DNA of 52,992 nucleotides from NCBI GenBank assembly GCA_900313615.1, contig OMRP01000014.1:1-52992 (forward strand). The letters are read 5' to 3'. The notes under the pieces are model-generated. The model saw only the letters and a list, made by a program, of their open reading frames with translations, had not been told where the DNA came from and searched no databases. Below, in pieces: positions 38,793-46,712 of this stretch; position 1 is the first letter of the stretch, and every line of letters starts with the position of its first letter. The position numbers and the translations under genes are program-made. This DNA comes from an uncultured Prevotellaceae bacterium. Its GTDB lineage: Bacteria > Bacteroidota > Bacteroidia > Bacteroidales > Bacteroidaceae.

Positions 38793-38847
38793 CTCCCTCC
38801 CTTTGGGAGGGTCGGGGTGGGTAACCCATGAGGGTTGGGGTGGGTTA
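38793..38847 (+). repeat. hairpin/G-quadruplex repeat element (diverged copies)
   Basis: CCCTCCCTTTGGGAGGG (palindrome) continues as GGGAGGGTCGGGGTGGG at 38805-38821, four G-runs able to form a quadruplex. A second, shorter G-run group, GGGTTGGGGTGGG, follows at 38832-38844. This is the same element family as the tandem array at 52898-52992. Confidence 0.85.
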
Positions 38848-38853
38848 AAAAAT

Positions 38854-38885
38854 AAGAAAGAGTTGCCTCACGGTAACTCTTTCTT
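38854..38885. terminator. bidirectional terminator asd / response regulator
   Basis: The arms AAGAAAGAGTTGCC and GGTAACTCTTTCTT (one G-T wobble) with a TCAC loop. On the minus side it is followed by a TTATTTTTT run, fitting termination of the response regulator gene whose stop is at 38894. Confidence 0.82.
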
Positions 38886-38893
38886 TCCATTTA

Positions 38894-39547
38894 TCAAATT
38901 TCTGATGGGTTAATATACCCTCTTGATATGGCCTTGACTATGAGGTCCGCAATGTTACGGGCCTTGAGTTTGAAGAACAGATTCTTGCGATGGGCCTCAA
39001 CCGTGTTCTCTGAAATAAACAGTTGCTCGGCTATCTCTTTCGAGGTGAGACCCTTTGCCATGGCTTCAATCACGTCTATCTCGCGTTGAGACGGCTGTTC
39101 CTGCATGATACCCGACTCGTCTGCCATCTTTTTGAACTCCTTACAGAAATACTGCTTTCCATGAAGGATGCTGTCTATGGCATTGACGATGTCGATGCTG
39201 TTCTTGTTTCGGAAGATGATGCCATTCACATGTTGATCGATAATCCTTCTGAACAGTGGCAAGTCGCGTATCATGGTGTTCACCAAGATAAGCGCATCGG
39301 GATGCAACTTACGGATGGAGGTGATCAGTGTGGGAATCTTCCGGTCGATAAATTGGATGTCTGTGATGTAAAGATCGTAATGTTGTTGCTCGATAGCCTG
39401 CAACAACTCTTGTTCTGACTTATACAAGTCAACAGCTTTCACTCCATGACGTGTAAGGATACATTCCATACCCACTAGCACCAATTCATGACAATCAGCC
39501 ACGGCAATGTGCTTGTCTTGGAGTATATACTTGTTCGAATCTTCCAT
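38894..39547 (-). CDS. LuxR/NarL-type response regulator (orphan)
   Basis: 217-aa protein with an N-terminal receiver-like domain (about residues 10-125) and a C-terminal LuxR helix-turn-helix (PSQREIDVIEAMAKGLTSKEIAEQLFISENTVEAHRKN). The receiver keeps a plausible phosphoacceptor Asp in LYITDIQF, but the usual Asp pair reads ADCHE and the conserved Lys region reads FRNKN, so it may be atypical or phosphorylation-independent. No kinase is adjacent. ATG 39547 follows a -7 box at 39554-39561 by 6 bases. A 12-bp palindrome at 39586-39597 lies upstream. Confidence 0.85.
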   Translation of the reverse strand: MEDSNKYILQDKHIAVADCHELVLVGMECILTRHGVKAVDLYKSEQELLQAIEQQHYDLYITDIQFIDRKIPTLITSIRKLHPDALILVNTMIRDLPLFRRIIDQHVNGIIFRNKNSIDIVNAIDSILHGKQYFCKEFKKMADESGIMQEQPSQREIDVIEAMAKGLTSKEIAEQLFISENTVEAHRKNLFFKLKARNIADLIVKAISRGYINPSEI

Positions 39548-39553
39548 CGGCTG

Positions 39554-39561
39554 CAAAAGTA
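39554..39561 (-). promoter_or_regulatory. -7 promoter box for the response regulator
   Basis: TACTTTTG on minus, 6 bases before ATG 39547; the transcript would be nearly leaderless. Confidence 0.6.
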
Positions 39562-39585
39562 GTTTGATTGTTTCTTATAATCTTC

Positions 39586-39597
39586 ACGGAATTCCGT
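39586..39597. promoter_or_regulatory. 12-bp palindrome upstream of the response regulator
   Basis: ACGGAATTCCGT is perfectly palindromic and lies 24 bases upstream of the response regulator -7 box, near where the -33 region would be. A half-site ACGGAA occurs at 39882-39887 in the paaK leader. Candidate operator for a dimeric LuxR-type regulator. Confidence 0.45.
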
Positions 39598-39838
39598 AAT
39601 TTTACCCAAAACCTATGTTTTACAACATTTATTAAGGATTTACGCCCTCAAAAACCATTTTTTTAGCCTAATATTATTAAGTAATCCATGATATTTATCG
39701 ACGAATAGTATGAATGGCTACTGGCGGTTTTTCGGAAAGGTGTGGTTTCATCTGATAGTGTGTGGGTAATCTATTACAATGATAGTGTTGCCAATATAAT
39801 ATCTTTTTTGCCTAATAACTAACAATTTGTTACCTTTG
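39598..39838. other. AT-rich divergent intergenic region
   Basis: The gene-free stretch 39548-39899 separates the response regulator from paaK. Apart from the promoter boxes and palindrome listed separately I see only AT-rich sequence with scattered TTTTTG runs and no credible reading frame or RNA gene. Confidence 0.5.
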
Positions 39839-39870
39839 TTTGTATCTTTGATGAAAAATGTGTAATTTTG
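39839..39870 (+). promoter_or_regulatory. paaK-panE promoter
   Basis: TTTG at 39839-39842, a 20-base spacer and TAATTTTG at 39863-39870. A second -7-like box, TATCTTTG, is at 39843-39850. The leader to ATG 39900 is about 25 bases. Confidence 0.75.
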
Positions 39871-39899
39871 CCCGACTTTTTACGGAAACATTATACAAC

Positions 39900-41198
39900 A
39901 TGATTTGGAACGAGAACATCGAATGTATGGATCGCGAGCAACTCAGGGAACTGCAGGGCAAGCGACTGAAAAAAATGGCTGAATATGTGTATCACAACAC
40001 TCCATTCTATAGGAAAAAGTTTCAGGAGATGGGTTTGGAACCTGGTGATATACAGGGACTCGACGACCTTCACAAGCTGCCATTTACCAATAAACTCGAC
40101 TTGCGCGATACTTATCCTTACGGGCTTGCGGCTGTTCCCATGAGCCAAGTGGTGCGCATACATGCCTCTAGTGGAACGACAGGAAAACCTATTGTTGTGC
40201 TCAACACACGAAAGGACTTGGCTATGTGGGCTGAGTCCATTTCTCGAGCGTTCTACGCCTATGGCGCCACAAAAGACGACTTGTTCCAAATTAGTTACGG
40301 CTATGGACTGTTTACTGGTGGACTTGGTGCCCACGATGGTGCTACCAACATCGGCGCTGGAGTGATACCTATGTCGAGTGGCAACACACAGAAACAAATC
40401 ACGCTTATGCATGATTTGGGCGCTACAGTGCTCTGTTGCACACCCTCTTACGCCATGTTCCTCGGCGAGGCTCTGCGTGAATCGGAGTGGCCGCGCGAGG
40501 AGTTCCGCCTGCGCATTGGTGCCTTCGGCGCTGAGCCGTGGACAGAGGAAATGCGTGGAAAACTGGAACAGTTACTAGGCCTCAAGGCTTATGATATTTA
40601 TGGATTGAGCGAGATGGCTGGACCAGGAGTTGGCTATGAGTGCGAGTGCCAACATGGTACCCACCTCAACGAGGATTATTTCTATCCGGAGATTGTCGAC
40701 CCCATCACGGGTGAACAACTGCCCGAGGGAACCTTTGGTGAACTCACCTTCACACATCTTACAAAGGAAGCTATGCCGTTGCTCCGTTATCGCACCCACG
40801 ACCTCACTGCCCTTCATTATGACAAATGCGCCTGTGGACGTACGCTCGTGCGTATGGACCGCATCCTCGGACGTTGTGACGATATGCTCATCATCCGTGG
40901 CGTAAATGTGTTCCCGTCACAGATCGAGGCGGTCATCCTCTCACTGAAGGAATTTGAACCGCATTTCCTCTTGGTGGTTGACCGAGTGAACAATACTGAT
41001 ACCAGTGAGTTGCGGGTGGAGGTGCGAGAAGAGTATTATACCGACGAGATGGGACAGATGGTCGGCTTGCAACGCAAACTCGAACAGGAGTTGCGCTCGG
41101 TCATTGGTCTGGGATTCAAGGTGCGCCTCGTCGAACCGAAGGGTATCGAACGCTCTGAAGGAAAGGCACGTCGTGTCATCGATAAACGAAAAATATGA
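39900..41198 (+). CDS. paaK: phenylacetate-CoA ligase
   Basis: 432-aa AMP-forming acyl-CoA ligase activating phenylacetate or related aryl acetates. The adenylation P-loop is HASSGTTGKPIVV, followed by YGLSEMAGPGVGYECE, LRYRTHDLT and the C-terminal GRCDDMLIIRGVNVFPSQIE hinge. In Bacteroidales these enzymes often work with indolepyruvate ferredoxin oxidoreductase in aromatic amino acid use; no such gene is in the window. The -7 box at 39863-39870 lies in the longer open frame from 39858, so ATG 39900 is used. It overlaps panE by ATGA. Confidence 0.94.
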   Translation: MIWNENIECMDREQLRELQGKRLKKMAEYVYHNTPFYRKKFQEMGLEPGDIQGLDDLHKLPFTNKLDLRDTYPYGLAAVPMSQVVRIHASSGTTGKPIVVLNTRKDLAMWAESISRAFYAYGATKDDLFQISYGYGLFTGGLGAHDGATNIGAGVIPMSSGNTQKQITLMHDLGATVLCCTPSYAMFLGEALRESEWPREEFRLRIGAFGAEPWTEEMRGKLEQLLGLKAYDIYGLSEMAGPGVGYECECQHGTHLNEDYFYPEIVDPITGEQLPEGTFGELTFTHLTKEAMPLLRYRTHDLTALHYDKCACGRTLVRMDRILGRCDDMLIIRGVNVFPSQIEAVILSLKEFEPHFLLVVDRVNNTDTSELRVEVREEYYTDEMGQMVGLQRKLEQELRSVIGLGFKVRLVEPKGIERSEGKARRVIDKRKI

Positions 41199-42103
41199 CT
41201 TACGCGATTATAGGTACAGGTGCCATTGGGGGCTTCTATGGCGGTCGTTTGGCGCATGCAGGTAAGGAAGTGCATTTTCTTTTGCACACCGATTATGACT
41301 ATGTGCGTGACAATGGCTTGCAGGTGGATTCTTGCGATGGCTCGTTCCACCTCGACCATGTCAATGCTTATGCCTCCACGGCTGACATGCCCAAGGTCGA
41401 TGTGGTTATCGTGGCTCTGAAAACCACGCGAAACCATCTTCTGTCTTCTCTTTTGCCGCCACTGCTCCATGAGCGGTCGTTGGTGTTACTCATTCAGAAT
41501 GGCATTGGCGTAGAACAGGATGTTCAGACTATGTTCCCGGGGGTGTCGCTGGCGGCGGGTTTGGCATTCATCTGCAGCGCCAAGGCGGGACCAGGATGGG
41601 TTTCGCACCAATGCTACGGCAGTATCAACATTGGCAATTTCTCTTGTCAGGATAACGGTTTGGTGGAAGACTTGGCGGAAGATTTCCGTGAGGCGGGTAT
41701 ACAAACGGGCTTGGTGGAGTATCACCAGGCACGATGGAAAAAAGCTGTGTGGAACATGCCTTTCAACGGCATGACGGTAGCGCTGCATACACAGACGGAC
41801 CAGTTGTTGGCACACCCTGCCACCGAACGGCTCATTTACGAGCAGATGATGGAGGTGATCGGAGCGGCCCACGCCATGGGCGTGACGGGCATTGACGCGT
41901 CTTTCGCCGACCAGATGATTGCCACCACCAAGGCCATGGTGCCTTATTCGCCCAGTATGCGCCTTGATTACGACTTCCACCGTCCCATGGAACTGGAATA
42001 TCTTTATCACCGTCCCATCCGCATGGCTGCCGAAGCGGGCTTCTCCATGCCCAAACTCTCCATGCTAGCCGACGAACTGGAATTCTTGGCTACTACGGTT
42101 TAG
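41195..42103 (+). CDS. panE: 2-dehydropantoate 2-reductase family protein
   Basis: 302-aa Rossmann-fold reductase of the ketopantoate reductase family (NADPH reduction of ketopantoate to pantoate for CoA synthesis). The nucleotide motif is GTGAIGGFYGGRLA, and the family Lys is in KKAVWNMPFNGMTVAL. Several paralogues in this family act on other substrates, so the symbol is provisional. Coupled to paaK through the ATGA overlap, which suggests a link between CoA supply and CoA ligase or an unknown shared substrate. Confidence 0.85.
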   Translation: MTYAIIGTGAIGGFYGGRLAHAGKEVHFLLHTDYDYVRDNGLQVDSCDGSFHLDHVNAYASTADMPKVDVVIVALKTTRNHLLSSLLPPLLHERSLVLLIQNGIGVEQDVQTMFPGVSLAAGLAFICSAKAGPGWVSHQCYGSINIGNFSCQDNGLVEDLAEDFREAGIQTGLVEYHQARWKKAVWNMPFNGMTVALHTQTDQLLAHPATERLIYEQMMEVIGAAHAMGVTGIDASFADQMIATTKAMVPYSPSMRLDYDFHRPMELEYLYHRPIRMAAEAGFSMPKLSMLADELEFLATTV

Positions 42104-42126
42104 TGGTTTTGCCTAACACTCATAAA

Positions 42127-42163
42127 TGAAGCGGAGTCGGGAAAACAACCCGGCTCCGCTTCA
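42127..42163. terminator. bidirectional terminator panE / PepSY gene
   Basis: TGAAGCGGAGTCGGG pairs with CCCGGCTCCGCTTCA (one T-G wobble) around an AAAACAA loop, between two convergent genes. Confidence 0.82.
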
Positions 42164-42196
42164 TCTTATTACGGCTCTTTAAGTAATGCCACTGTT

Positions 42197-42631
42197 TCAG
42201 TCGTCGATATCGAGAACGACACCGAAAGGTGTGAATTTCACCTCCAGATCGTCGAAGAGTTCGATCTCATCATCGTCGTCATCAATGTCTATCTTCCCGA
42301 TGCGAAAACCATGGTTCTCCACTTTCACCCGTTGTCCGGCGGTCGAGGGAACGGCTGTAGTTGGAACTACGTGCCTCTTTCCATTCATGGTATCCCACGA
42401 ATCACTGTCGAAGTCAATTTTCGTGCCGTCGTCAAGATAGACGTCATATTTGGTTCTTCCTGATTCATATTCGCACTCGGCATGAGTGATGGTGTGTCCT
42501 TTGAAATGTGTCTGTACAAAGTTCTTGATACTTGCAGGCAGTTTTTGGGGTGAGATAGGCTGGCCGGCGAATACTGTTGCCGAAATCATGCAGCAGAAAA
42601 TGGCTGCGAGGATTATTCTAATACGTTTCAT
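42197..42631 (-). CDS. secreted PepSY-like protein
   Basis: 144-aa exported protein. A signal peptide (RIILAAIFCCMISATVFA) is followed by a PepSY-like region (LPASIKNFVQTHFKGHTITHAECEYE; YDVYLDDGTKIDFDSDSWDTM). A second half ends with an unusual acidic run (IDIDDDDDEIELFDDLEV). Similar small periplasmic PepSY-like proteins are frequent in Bacteroidetes; the function is unknown. Promoter -7 box at 42690-42697 on minus. Confidence 0.8.
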   Translation of the reverse strand: MKRIRIILAAIFCCMISATVFAGQPISPQKLPASIKNFVQTHFKGHTITHAECEYESGRTKYDVYLDDGTKIDFDSDSWDTMNGKRHVVPTTAVPSTAGQRVKVENHGFRIGKIDIDDDDDEIELFDDLEVKFTPFGVVLDIDD

Positions 42632-42689
42632 AATTGTAATGGTTTTTGTGTTGATGGATTATTGTTACTTGTCTTTTGTGTTGACAATG

Positions 42690-42697
42690 CAAAGGTA
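42690..42697 (-). promoter_or_regulatory. -7 promoter box for the PepSY-like gene
   Basis: TACCTTTG on minus, 58 bases upstream of the start at 42631. Confidence 0.6.
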
Positions 42698-42923
42698 GGG
42701 ACTGCTGTCAAAGAATCAAGGATTTCCACCAATTTCTCTCAAAAAGTGTGCGTCAGACAGAAAGAAATACGACTGTGAGATGCCAACTCGCCGAAATCTG
42801 TCGCAATAGCTCTGTCAAACGCAGGTAAATGTGGTGAACCAGCATCATCAACACTGCCATCGTACCCAACGGACAGCCACGATACCCCTTTTTGTTAAGA
42901 AGGAATAAAAATACACTCCTTTT
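42698..42923. other. divergent intergenic region without assigned gene
   Basis: Within the gene-free stretch 42632-42999, between the PepSY-like gene and the peptidase gene, I can assign only promoter boxes. On minus, 42753-42890 is open and reads like a peptide (VHHIYLRLTELLRQISASWHL), but it has no start signal or promoter of its own and its frame runs back into the peptidase gene. Confidence 0.4.
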
Positions 42924-42967
42924 TTTGTGGTGTGCGTTAATAATGGTATTTTTGTAAATTACTTTTG
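42924..42967 (+). promoter_or_regulatory. tandem promoter of the C1B peptidase gene
   Basis: TTTG at 42924-42927, a 19-base spacer and TATTTTTG at 42947-42954 form a complete promoter. A second -7 box, TACTTTTG, follows at 42960-42967, 32 bases before the ATG. Confidence 0.7.
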
Positions 42968-42999
42968 TAAAAGAGAAAATACAAAACACAACATTCGAT

Positions 43000-44397
43000 A
43001 TGAGAAAAACCTTTATTTCCCTTTTCCTTGTGGTTACTGCGGTATGCGCAGCCCAAACCAATGATGGGGGTATCTCCACGCAGATGCTCCAGCAGATACA
43101 GAGGGCACAGAAGAGCGGCACCACCGACCGCGCCTTGTTCAATGCCATCGCCTCCAACTCCATCGACAACCTGGCGCAGAATTTCGCCAATCAAGGACCG
43201 GTGGACACCTATTTCAGCGTGGAAACGAAAAAACAATCCATACACGACCAGAAAAGTAGCGGACGCTGTTGGATGTTCAGCGGCTTGAATGTGCTACGCT
43301 CCAACTTCGCATTGAAAACAGACTCTCTAACTGTGGAATATTCGCAGGCTTATCTCTTTTTCTACGACCAGCTGGAGAAGGCTAACCTCATGCTACAAGG
43401 GTGCATCGACCATGCACGTAAACCCATCGACGACCAACGTGTGCAGTTCTTCTTCAAGAATCCCATCGGCGACGGTGGCACATTCTGTGGCGTGGCCGAC
43501 CTGGCGGAGAAATATGGACTGGTGCCTATGAGCGTCATGCCGGAGACCTATTCGGCAGAGAACACGAGCCGCATGGCAAAAATCATCTCTTCCAAATTAC
43601 GTGAGTTTGGACTTGAACTGCGCCAAATGGTGGCGGACGGCAAAAAGGCTTCTGCCATCAAAGAACGTAAGACGGAGATGCTTGCCACCATCTACCATAT
43701 CCTTTCCATCACAATCGGCGAACCCGTGAAAGAGTTCACCTACGCTTTCAAGAACAAAGAGGGCAAACAGATTGGCGAAGCAAAGCGTTATACGCCGATG
43801 TCATTCTACCAAGAAACGGTGGGCGGTCCCATCAACGGCACCTTCATCATGGTGATGAACGACCCGAGAAGACCTTACCATAAGACGTACGAGGTGGAGT
43901 ACGACCGTCATACCTATGACGGACACAACTGGAAATACCTCAACTTGCCTATGGAGGATATCGAGGCGATGGCCATCGCCTCACTCAAGGATGGACACAA
44001 ATTGTATTCTTCATACGATGTGGGGAAACAACTTGACCGCAAACGGGGATTCCTCGACCTCGAAAACTACGACTATGAATCGCTCTTCGGTACCACATTC
44101 CCCATGGACAAGGCACAGCGTATCGCCACCTTCGACAGTGGTTCCACGCATGCCATGACACTCACGGCGGTGGACCTTGACGAGGCGGGCAATGCCAAGA
44201 AATGGAAAGTGGAAAATTCATGGGGACCGTCCTACGGTCAGGCGGGATACCTCATTATGACCGAACGGTGGATGCGTGAATACATGTTCCGACTGGTGGT
44301 CGACAAGAAATATGTGCCGCAACAGCTGTTGGAAGAAGAGAAGCAGAAACCAGTGATGGTGATGCCCGAAGACCCGCTGTTCCAGATGGACGAATAA
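43000..44397 (+). CDS. secreted C1B aminopeptidase (bleomycin hydrolase family)
   Basis: 465-aa papain-like peptidase of the C1B (PepC/bleomycin hydrolase) family, here with an N-terminal signal peptide (RKTFISLFLVVTAVCAAQ), so exported rather than cytoplasmic. The catalytic Cys90 is in SSGRCWMFSG, His384 in GSTHAMTLTAV and Asn406 in VENSWGP. It probably trims peptides in the periplasm or at the surface. It converges on the radical SAM gene with only 20 bases between stops. Confidence 0.94.
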   Translation: MRKTFISLFLVVTAVCAAQTNDGGISTQMLQQIQRAQKSGTTDRALFNAIASNSIDNLAQNFANQGPVDTYFSVETKKQSIHDQKSSGRCWMFSGLNVLRSNFALKTDSLTVEYSQAYLFFYDQLEKANLMLQGCIDHARKPIDDQRVQFFFKNPIGDGGTFCGVADLAEKYGLVPMSVMPETYSAENTSRMAKIISSKLREFGLELRQMVADGKKASAIKERKTEMLATIYHILSITIGEPVKEFTYAFKNKEGKQIGEAKRYTPMSFYQETVGGPINGTFIMVMNDPRRPYHKTYEVEYDRHTYDGHNWKYLNLPMEDIEAMAIASLKDGHKLYSSYDVGKQLDRKRGFLDLENYDYESLFGTTFPMDKAQRIATFDSGSTHAMTLTAVDLDEAGNAKKWKVENSWGPSYGQAGYLIMTERWMREYMFRLVVDKKYVPQQLLEEEKQKPVMVMPEDPLFQMDE

Positions 44398-44403
44398 GCG
44401 ATC

Positions 44404-44459
44404 TCGCTTCTCACCCCTCACCCCTTACTTCTCACCCCTTTTTTACCCCTCACCTCTTT
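44404..44459. repeat. CTCACCCCT pyrimidine tract (GGTGAGGGG on minus)
   Basis: About 55 bases of imperfect CTCACCCCTTACTT units between two convergent genes. On minus it is read as the last codons of the radical SAM gene. Confidence 0.8.
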
Positions 44460-45059
44460 CAAGTATGTAAAACGCTCGAAGTCATGAAACCCCATGGCTT
44501 CGAGCGTTTTTTGACTTCTGTCCACATCTGCGGGAGTGTTGTAGTCGGGAATCTCCGGCAAACGAATTTTTACCCTATCGGCCATGTTCTGCTCCACGAG
44601 CCAACGCAGGTTCTCCAGTGTCCGCACGTTGTCTTTTCTCGTATAGGCATGGTAGATAGTCGGGTTCATATCCTTCACATCAATGATGTATTGGCTGATG
44701 AAGGGCAGCAGCCGTTCCAGATGGGAGCGCTCAACATTGAGGCTCGTCTCCACGGCGATGTTCCACTCCGGTGGGGCTATCTGGCAGAAGGCTTTGATGA
44801 ATGTGCTGCGCAGCAGTGGTTCCCCACCACCGAATGTGATGCCGCCGCCAGTGGCTTGGAAATAGAGGTCATCGAGACGTGTCTCTTCCAACAACTGCTC
44901 GGGGGTGATGGTGCGTAGCACTCCGTCGGGCTCAAGGCATTGGGCGTTCAGGCAATATCGGCAACGCAACGGACAGTTATGAAAGGCCACCAACGTGGTG
45001 ATGCCCTTACCGTCGACCATGATACGGTGGCGACTGATACCTATGAGTGGTGCTTCCAT
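44418..45059 (-). CDS. PflA-like radical SAM protein
   Basis: 213-aa radical SAM protein resembling glycyl-radical-enzyme activases. The [4Fe-4S] cysteines Cys29, Cys33 and Cys36 are in HNCPLRCRYC (C-x3-C-x2-C), and the SAM-binding GGE motif is in ITFGGGEPLL. There is no extra ferredoxin insert, and no glycyl radical enzyme is in the window, so the substrate is unknown. ATG 45059 shares a base with the susD stop (TGATG), implying coupled translation with susD. The C-terminal EVRGKKGVRSKG is encoded by the GGTGAGGGG repeat. The frame is open to 45227, but that part overlaps susD and is not conserved-looking. Confidence 0.86.
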   Translation of the reverse strand: MEAPLIGISRHRIMVDGKGITTLVAFHNCPLRCRYCLNAQCLEPDGVLRTITPEQLLEETRLDDLYFQATGGGITFGGGEPLLRSTFIKAFCQIAPPEWNIAVETSLNVERSHLERLLPFISQYIIDVKDMNPTIYHAYTRKDNVRTLENLRWLVEQNMADRVKIRLPEIPDYNTPADVDRSQKTLEAMGFHDFERFTYLKEVRGKKGVRSKG

Positions 45060-46702
45060 CAATAACCTGGGTTCTGGCGGTTCGATGGGTTGAGGGCTAT
45101 CACACGGGCGGGGATGGGGAACACGATAGTGTGGCGGTCCACCTCGCTTGCCAACTGTGGCCGTTGGTCGTAAGCCACATGGAACTTGTCGAAGCGGATG
45201 AGGTCCTGACGGCGCCAGCCTTCCCATGCCAACTCCATAAGACGTTCGTCAAGGATATTGTCGAGCGTGGCTACCCGGTCTTCCATGTCTACGCGGTTGC
45301 GCACCTGGTTCAACTCGTTTGAGCCGTCCTCGCCATTGCGTACCTTCGCCTCAGCCTTCATGAGCAATACGTCGGCATAACGGAAAAGCACGATGTCGTT
45401 GTCTTGTAACTTGCCATCGGAGAGAGCTGTGCGGTCCACTTCGTATTTGCTCATACGTGCACCGGCAGTGTCTTCATAGGGCTGGCCGGTGAGGTCGAGC
45501 TCCACGAGCAATGGTTCATAAATCAGTGGCTGGCCATTGTCTAACGTCACCACTTTATCGTCTACAACCACTTTGTCTGCGAAGAAGTTGAGGTCGAAAC
45601 GATTATCTAGTTTGTCCGTACCATAACCATAGGTCTTGACAGTAGACACCGTGGCTGAGGTGCCGTTCTCCGAGGCCATGCCATACATGGCTCCGTGGTT
45701 GTAGTGACGCGAACGGAACAAATAGTTGAATGTGCAGGTGAACGTGTTTGGCTCCATGGGGATGACAAAAATATTCTCAACCGACTTGGTGTTGTGGACG
45801 GCGAAATTCGCAGTGTAGTCATCTTCAAGCTTATAGCCAAACTCTGACGACAATTGGTCGCACCAATAGATACATTCTTCCCAGGCGTTGCGACCACTGG
45901 GCATGACAAGTGTCTTGCCATTGGGACGGACGCCGTCTGTCCAGTCGTCATCCATCCACACCTCGGCGTTGAGGGCCATCTTGGCCAACACGAAGCATAC
46001 CACGGGCTTGGTTATCCTGCCATAGTATTCTCCTTTGAGGTTGCTATGTTCTGAACTCAGTATGGGAAACACGTCTGTCAACTCTTTATAGATGGTGTTG
46101 AACAACTCGCTGCGTTCCATCTGCTTGGCTTCGGAGAAATCGATGTCGGTAGAGGTAATGTAAGGCACTCTTCCATAAAGGTCGAGCAGGTAGCTGTAGT
46201 ACATAGCGCGCAAGGCACGCACTTCGGCGGATAGTTCCTCAAACTGCATCTTGCTGAGCAGTAAACGGTATTTCTCCATGTGTTCCAACGACTGGTTGCA
46301 CATCACGATGACCTTGTAGAGGTAATACCAAGTGTCATTGGTGGCAGAACAGCCGCTGTTCCAAGTGTGCAGGTACAGACTTTGCCATAGACCTCCGTCG
46401 TACCAGTCGCCACCGCGCGTGGGTATCATAGCCTCGTCGGAAGAGAATGTCTGCAGGTCGTATACACCACGGTCGGTGCCCTGCAAGCCTTGACTGTCGC
46501 TGTTGCCGCCGATATGGTTGTATAGTGTTGCCACGGCATTGATAAACAGGTTTTCTGCACTGTCGAAAACCTCTTCCTCACTCAAACGGTCACGGGGGCT
46601 CTCGTCAAGACAGCCGATCAGTAGGCTGGTGCCGAAACAGATTGTCAACAAACATACCGTTTTCTTGGATATTGTAAATAACTTGCTAATCATAATGTTC
46701 AT
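45059..46702 (-). CDS. SusD/RagB family outer-membrane lipoprotein
   Basis: 547-aa lipoprotein of the SusD family, the lid that hands substrates to its SusC channel. The signal peptide ends in a lipobox (SLLIGC-LDESPRD). Typical SusD features are LRAMYYSYLLDLYGRVPYI, the C-terminal ALRYADVLLMKAEA-like segment (VLFRYADVLLMKAEAKVRNGED) and ELAWEGWRRQDLIRFDKF, with the end LNPSNRQNPGY. ATG 46702 or 46693 are both possible. It follows susC by 10 bases and is coupled to the radical SAM gene. Confidence 0.93.
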   Translation of the reverse strand: MNIMISKLFTISKKTVCLLTICFGTSLLIGCLDESPRDRLSEEEVFDSAENLFINAVATLYNHIGGNSDSQGLQGTDRGVYDLQTFSSDEAMIPTRGGDWYDGGLWQSLYLHTWNSGCSATNDTWYYLYKVIVMCNQSLEHMEKYRLLLSKMQFEELSAEVRALRAMYYSYLLDLYGRVPYITSTDIDFSEAKQMERSELFNTIYKELTDVFPILSSEHSNLKGEYYGRITKPVVCFVLAKMALNAEVWMDDDWTDGVRPNGKTLVMPSGRNAWEECIYWCDQLSSEFGYKLEDDYTANFAVHNTKSVENIFVIPMEPNTFTCTFNYLFRSRHYNHGAMYGMASENGTSATVSTVKTYGYGTDKLDNRFDLNFFADKVVVDDKVVTLDNGQPLIYEPLLVELDLTGQPYEDTAGARMSKYEVDRTALSDGKLQDNDIVLFRYADVLLMKAEAKVRNGEDGSNELNQVRNRVDMEDRVATLDNILDERLMELAWEGWRRQDLIRFDKFHVAYDQRPQLASEVDRHTIVFPIPARVIALNPSNRQNPGY

Positions 46703-46712
46703 TCTTCAATGT

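Noticed and set aside
45060-45227. N-terminal extension of the radical SAM gene
   Set aside because: The extra residues are Pro/Arg-rich antisense-like sequence out of frame within susD; ATG 45059 gives the TGATG junction and a normal activase N-terminus.
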